DNA of 18,813 nucleotides from Candidatus Omnitrophica bacterium UBA5776. Lineage in GTDB: Bacteria > Omnitrophota > Gorgyraeia > Gygaellales > Profunditerraquicolaceae. The stretch lies in assembly GCA_002418595.1 (NCBI GenBank), contig DIEK01000021.1, positions 1 to 18,813 of the forward strand. Direction: 5' to 3'. Position 1 is the first letter of the stretch. Each line of letters starts with the position of its first letter. The notes below the pieces were generated by a model. The model saw only the letters and a program-made list of their open reading frames with translations. It was not told the DNA's origin and ran no database searches. Made by a program: the position numbers and the translations under genes. This document shows positions 15,365-18,813 of the stretch, one piece after another.

Positions 15365-16012
15365 ATGGAAAAACAACTGGATAGAAAAGAAACGAATTCG
15401 GAAAACGCCGAAGTCATATGCGGGAAACTGAAGAATAACGCTGAGACCGAGAGCGCCGAGATACTTGAGCGCGCCCGCAAAGAGGCGAGTGATATTCTCG
15501 GCCGTGCGAGAGATGAAGCCGCCCGGCAGGCGGAGACATTCATGCAGCGGGTTGAGCAGGAAGCGGCTCTCCTTTGCGAAAAGATAGTTTCTTCCGGCAA
15601 GCTGGAGAAAAAAAGGGTTTTTCTCGAGGAACGCGGCCGTCTCACTGCCGCCGTCTTTGACGCCGTGCATCAGGCGGCGCTCGGGTTCCGGGACAGCCCG
15701 GAATATCCGGTTTTTTTGAAGAAGCTGATATGCGAAGGCGCCGGGATGCTGGAAGACGCGAGCCTGCATGTTATATTCCCGCCGGATGACGGAGGACTGT
15801 TCGGCGACGGATTCCGCGCGGAAGTGCAGTCCGCCTGCGCGGAGGCCGTCGGAGCCACGGTGGCGCTTTCTTTTTATGCCGGAGATTTCAGGGATATCGG
15901 CGTCATTATGCGCACCGAGAGCGGCAACCGCATATTCGACGGGCGTTTCTCTTCTCTTCTGCAGCAGAGATACGACGAGTTTTACGGAAAAATAATGAAG
16001 GAGATGTTTTAA
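15365..16012 (+). CDS. ntpE: V/A-type ATPase subunit E (peripheral stalk)
   Basis: 215 residues. The N-terminal half (about 10-95) is a long charged helix with repeats such as ILERARKEASDILGRARDEAARQAE, the coiled coil that pairs with the G/H subunit. The C-terminal half is the globular head-binding domain, with GDFRDIGVIMRTESGNRIFDGRFSSLL, a typical subunit E ending. The ATG at 15365 is preferred because GAGGA lies eight bases upstream; the ATG at 15356 (three residues longer) or a TTG overlapping the ntpG stop are possible. Its TAA stop directly abuts the start of subunit A. Confidence 0.9.
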   Translation: MEKQLDRKETNSENAEVICGKLKNNAETESAEILERARKEASDILGRARDEAARQAETFMQRVEQEAALLCEKIVSSGKLEKKRVFLEERGRLTAAVFDAVHQAALGFRDSPEYPVFLKKLICEGAGMLEDASLHVIFPPDDGGLFGDGFRAEVQSACAEAVGATVALSFYAGDFRDIGVIMRTESGNRIFDGRFSSLLQQRYDEFYGKIMKEMF

Positions 16013-17773
16013 ATGGAAAAGGTCGCCGGTAAGGTCTATAGGGTGGTCGGGCCGGTAGTCGAGATCGAAGGCGTTTCTTCCCTGCGCATGCTGGACATGG
16101 TGGAAGTGGGCGGTTACCGCCTCGTGGGCGAGGTCATGCGTTTAAAAGGGGACAGGGCGTTCGTCCAGGTTTATGAGGATACCACTTCCGTCAAGGCCGG
16201 CGATCCGGTATACACGCAGGGGTTTCCTCTTTACGTGGAGCTTGGCCCCGGACTGCTGGGCAACATTTACGACGGGATACAGCGTCCCTTGGAGGTTATC
16301 CGCCGGAAGGAAGGTTTTTACATCAGCAGAGGGGTCAGCGTTTCCGCGCTCGACCGGCAGAGGCGCTGGCATTTCGTTCCGCTGCGCGCCCCCGGAGAGG
16401 AATTGCCTGCCGGCTCCTGCCTGGGAGAGGTGCAGGAGACTTCATTGATACGCCACAGGATCATGCTTATGCCGGAGACTTCCGGGAAGCTGGTGTGGAT
16501 CGGCGGAGAGGGGGATTATTCGCTTGAGGATAAAGTCGCCGTGGTGGTGACCCAAGACGGGCGGCAGGAGGATGTTTTCATGCTGCAGCGCTGGCCGGTG
16601 AGAAAAGCCAGGCCGTATATAGAGCGTCTTAAATTGAAAGACCCTTTGATAACCGGACAGCGCGTCATAGATACGCTTTTCCCGGTGGCGAAAGGCGGCT
16701 GCGTGGCCGTCCCGGGAGGTTTCGGCACAGGCAAGACCGTGGTTCAGCACCAGCTCGCGAAATGGAGCGACGCCGAGGTGGTGATATTCGTGGGTTGCGG
16801 GGAGCGCGGCAACGAGATGACCGACGTGCTGATGAATTTCGCCAAGTTGGTCGATCCCCGCACGCAAAAGCCTCTTTCCGAGAGGACCATCTTCATTGCC
16901 AATACCTCGAATATGCCTGTCGCCGCCAGGGAGGCGAGCATCTACACCGGGATAACCATGGCGGAATATTACCGGGATATGGGATACAACGTGGCCCTTA
17001 TGGCGGATTCGACTTCCCGCTGGGCGGAGGCGCTGCGCGAATTGTCCGGAAGGCTTGAGGAGATGCCGCTGGAGGAAGGATTCCCGGCGTATCTGCCGTC
17101 GCGCCTGGCGGAGTTTTACGAGAGGGCGGGCAAGGTCAGGTCGCTCGATAAAAAAGAGGGGTCGATCACCATCATAGCCTCGGTATCTCCGCAGGGCGGA
17201 GATTTCTCCGAGCCGGTGACTTCCCATACCAAAAGGTTCATCCGTTGTTTCTGGGCGCTGGACAGGGATCTGGCCAACGCCAGGCATTATCCTTCCATAA
17301 GCTGGATAGACAGTTATTCCGAGTACCTCGACGACATAAAAGAGTGGTGGCACGACAATATAGATGAGAAGTGGCTTTCCTTGCGTTACCTGATGATGGA
17401 CCTTTTGCAAAAGGAGCAGAGGTTGCAGCAGGTGGTGAAGCTCGTCGGGCCCGACGTCCTGCCGCAGACACAAAGACTGGTGCTGGAGGTATGCCATATT
17501 TTCAAGAATACCTTCCTGCAGCAGGCGGCGTTCGACAAGGTGGACACTTATTCTTCGGCGAAGAAGCAATTCTTGATGTTGAAAACCATAGTGGATTTTT
17601 ACCACGTTTCGGAAGGGCTATTACAGAAAGGCGTGACCCTGGCGGAGATCAAGGGCCTTGGGGTCTATCAGGACGTGATCAGGATGAAATTGCGTTATAC
17701 CGAAGATGATCTGGAGAGCCTGGCCGGCCTTTCGGCCAGGATAGCCGACAGCGTAAAAGAACTGGAGTTTTGA
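16013..17773 (+). CDS. ntpA: V/A-type ATPase catalytic subunit A
   Basis: 586 residues, full length. Layout: beta-barrel (1-70), the bulge domain typical of subunit A and absent from F-type beta (about 110-190), the nucleotide-binding domain with Walker A GGFGTGKT at 235-242, the RGNEMTDVL segment carrying the catalytic acid region, [14 protein letters not shown], and a helical C-terminal domain. It hydrolyses or makes ATP at the A/B interfaces. AAGGAG lies nine bases before the ATG, which follows the ntpE stop with no gap. One base separates its stop from the subunit B start. The catalytic motifs look intact. Confidence 0.97.
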   Translation: MEKVAGKVYRVVGPVVEIEGVSSLRMLDMVEVGGYRLVGEVMRLKGDRAFVQVYEDTTSVKAGDPVYTQGFPLYVELGPGLLGNIYDGIQRPLEVIRRKEGFYISRGVSVSALDRQRRWHFVPLRAPGEELPAGSCLGEVQETSLIRHRIMLMPETSGKLVWIGGEGDYSLEDKVAVVVTQDGRQEDVFMLQRWPVRKARPYIERLKLKDPLITGQRVIDTLFPVAKGGCVAVPGGFGTGKTVVQHQLAKWSDAEVVIFVGCGERGNEMTDVLMNFAKLVDPRTQKPLSERTIFIANTSNMPVAAREASIYTGITMAEYYRDMGYNVALMADSTSRWAEALRELSGRLEEMPLEEGFPAYLPSRLAEFYERAGKVRSLDKKEGSITIIASVSPQGGDFSEPVTSHTKRFIRCFWALDRDLANARHYPSISWIDSYSEYLDDIKEWWHDNIDEKWLSLRYLMMDLLQKEQRLQQVVKLVGPDVLPQTQRLVLEVCHIFKNTFLQQAAFDKVDTYSSAKKQFLMLKTIVDFYHVSEGLLQKGVTLAEIKGLGVYQDVIRMKLRYTEDDLESLAGLSARIADSVKELEF

Positions 17774-17774
17774 C

Positions 17775-18813
17775 ATGGGACAACAATATGCTCTCAGGGA
17801 ATACGTGGGGCTGGAAGAGATAGTCGGCCCAATATTTTTGATCCGCAATACCCATAACGTCGGGTACAACGAGGTGGTCGAGATCGCGGACGAATCGGGG
17901 AAGATCCGCACCGGCGTTACCCTGGAAGTCGGAAAAGGATACGCGGTGGTGGAGGTGCTGGGGGGGACGAGCGGCCTTTCACTGTGTAACAGCAGGATCA
18001 GGTTCAAGGAAAAACCCCTTATGTTGGTGGTCTCGGAGGAGATGCTGGGCAGGGTGTTCGACGGCAGGGGAAACCCGCTGGACGGGATGCCCAGGCCGGC
18101 GGCCGATGAGATGCTGGACGTTAACGGGCTTGCCATAAATCCCACGGCGCGCGACTATCCGAAGAACATCATCGAGACCGGGATATCGGCCATAGACGTC
18201 ATGAACACGCTCGTGCGCGGGCAGAAACTTCCGATTTTTTCCGGGAGCGGCATGCCGCACGACCTGATCGCCACGCAGATCGCCCGTCAGGCGCGCGTCA
18301 AGAACGAGAGTTTCTGCGTCGTATTCGCCGCCATGGGCGTCAAGTACGATACCGCGCGGTTCTTTCTGAAGAGTTTCGAGGACAGCGGCGTTCTGGAAAG
18401 AGTCACCATGTTCCTCAGTCTGGCCGACAGTCCCTCGATCGAGCGCATCACGACGCCCCGCCTTGCCTTGAGCTGCGCCGAATACCTGGCGTTCAGGAAG
18501 AACATGCACGTGTTGGTAATCATGACCGATATGTCGAACTATTGCGAAGCGCTGCGGGAGCTTTCCACTATCAGGGGTGAGATCCCTGCCAGGAAAGGAT
18601 ATCCCGGATACCTTTACAGCGACCTTGCCAGTCTCTACGAGCGCGCCGGGATGATAAAGGGCGTGAACGGTTCGATCACGCAGCTGCCGATATTGACCAT
18701 GCCTAACGACGATATCACCCATCCCATCCCGGACCTTACCGGTTATATTACGGAGGGGCAGATAGTGCTGGAGCGCGAGATGTTCAGCCGCGGCATCTAT
18801 CCTCCCATCGCCG
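17775..18813 (+). CDS. ntpB: V/A-type ATPase regulatory subunit B, cut by window end
   Basis: 346 residues are visible of an expected ~430-460; the frame is open to the last base. It starts [19 protein letters not shown] and shows the B-type nucleotide-binding domain: the degenerate P-loop region [14 protein letters not shown] (no GKT, as expected for the non-catalytic subunit), then [30 protein letters not shown] and the [18 protein letters not shown] stretch conserved in B subunits. GGAG lies seven bases before the ATG. Subunit D, and any others, would follow outside the window. Confidence 0.96.
   Translation, partial: MGQQYALREYVGLEEIVGPIFLIRNTHNVGYNEVVEIADESGKIRTGVTLEVGKGYAVVEVLGGTSGLSLCNSRIRFKEKPLMLVVSEEMLGRVFDGRGNPLDGMPRPAADEMLDVNGLAINPTARDYPKNIIETGISAIDVMNTLVRGQKLPIFSGSGMPHDLIATQIARQARVKNESFCVVFAAMGVKYDTARFFLKSFEDSGVLERVTMFLSLADSPSIERITTPRLALSCAEYLAFRKNMHVLVIMTDMSNYCEALRELSTIRGEIPARKGYPGYLYSDLASLYERAGMIKGVNGSITQLPILTMPNDDITHPIPDLTGYITEGQIVLEREMFSRGIYPPIA

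Overview
The window looks like two pieces of genome from different bacteria joined inside one gene. Bases 1 to about 6540 are GC-rich, with almost no ATA (Ile) or AGA/AGG (Arg) codons. They resemble a Desulfobacterota (deltaproteobacterial, Desulfobulbus-like) genome; that placement is inference from gene style, not a search result. From about 6545 to the end, ATA and AGG become common and every gene shares that habit, as in an uncultured lineage such as Omnitrophota or a relative (low confidence). The change falls in the highly conserved FMN-binding stretch of hydB with the reading frame intact. A metagenome assembly chimera is the simplest explanation; true recombination is the alternative.

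Left part: the N-terminal two fifths or so of a cation P-type ATPase (minus strand, runs off the edge) and a ferredoxin-nitroreductase fusion (minus strand). Then on the plus strand come a membrane-anchored lytic transglycosylase, coaD with a long leader, a terC-family gene with a good promoter, and hydC plus the start of hydB.

Right part: the rest of hydB and hydA, which with hydC make a trimeric NAD(H)- and ferredoxin-linked, probably electron-bifurcating [FeFe]-hydrogenase, closed by a strong terminator. Next come a TM1266-type ACT-fold regulator and the H-cluster maturase hydE; hydF and hydG are not in the window. A 15-bp motif, AGTATCGTGTCCCCG, occurs once before this pair and four more times after it, including an 18-bp-arm near-perfect palindrome. 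The rest is a V/A-type ATPase operon in the order G/H-type stalk, C, I, K, F, E, A, B (B is cut by the window end).

The recognisable biochemistry is H2/NADH/ferredoxin electron exchange plus a rotary ion pump, typical of anaerobes. I found no undescribed multi-gene system. The most notable signals are the junction in hydB and the repeat family around the hydE cassette. All codon counts and hairpins were worked out by eye; no homology search was run.
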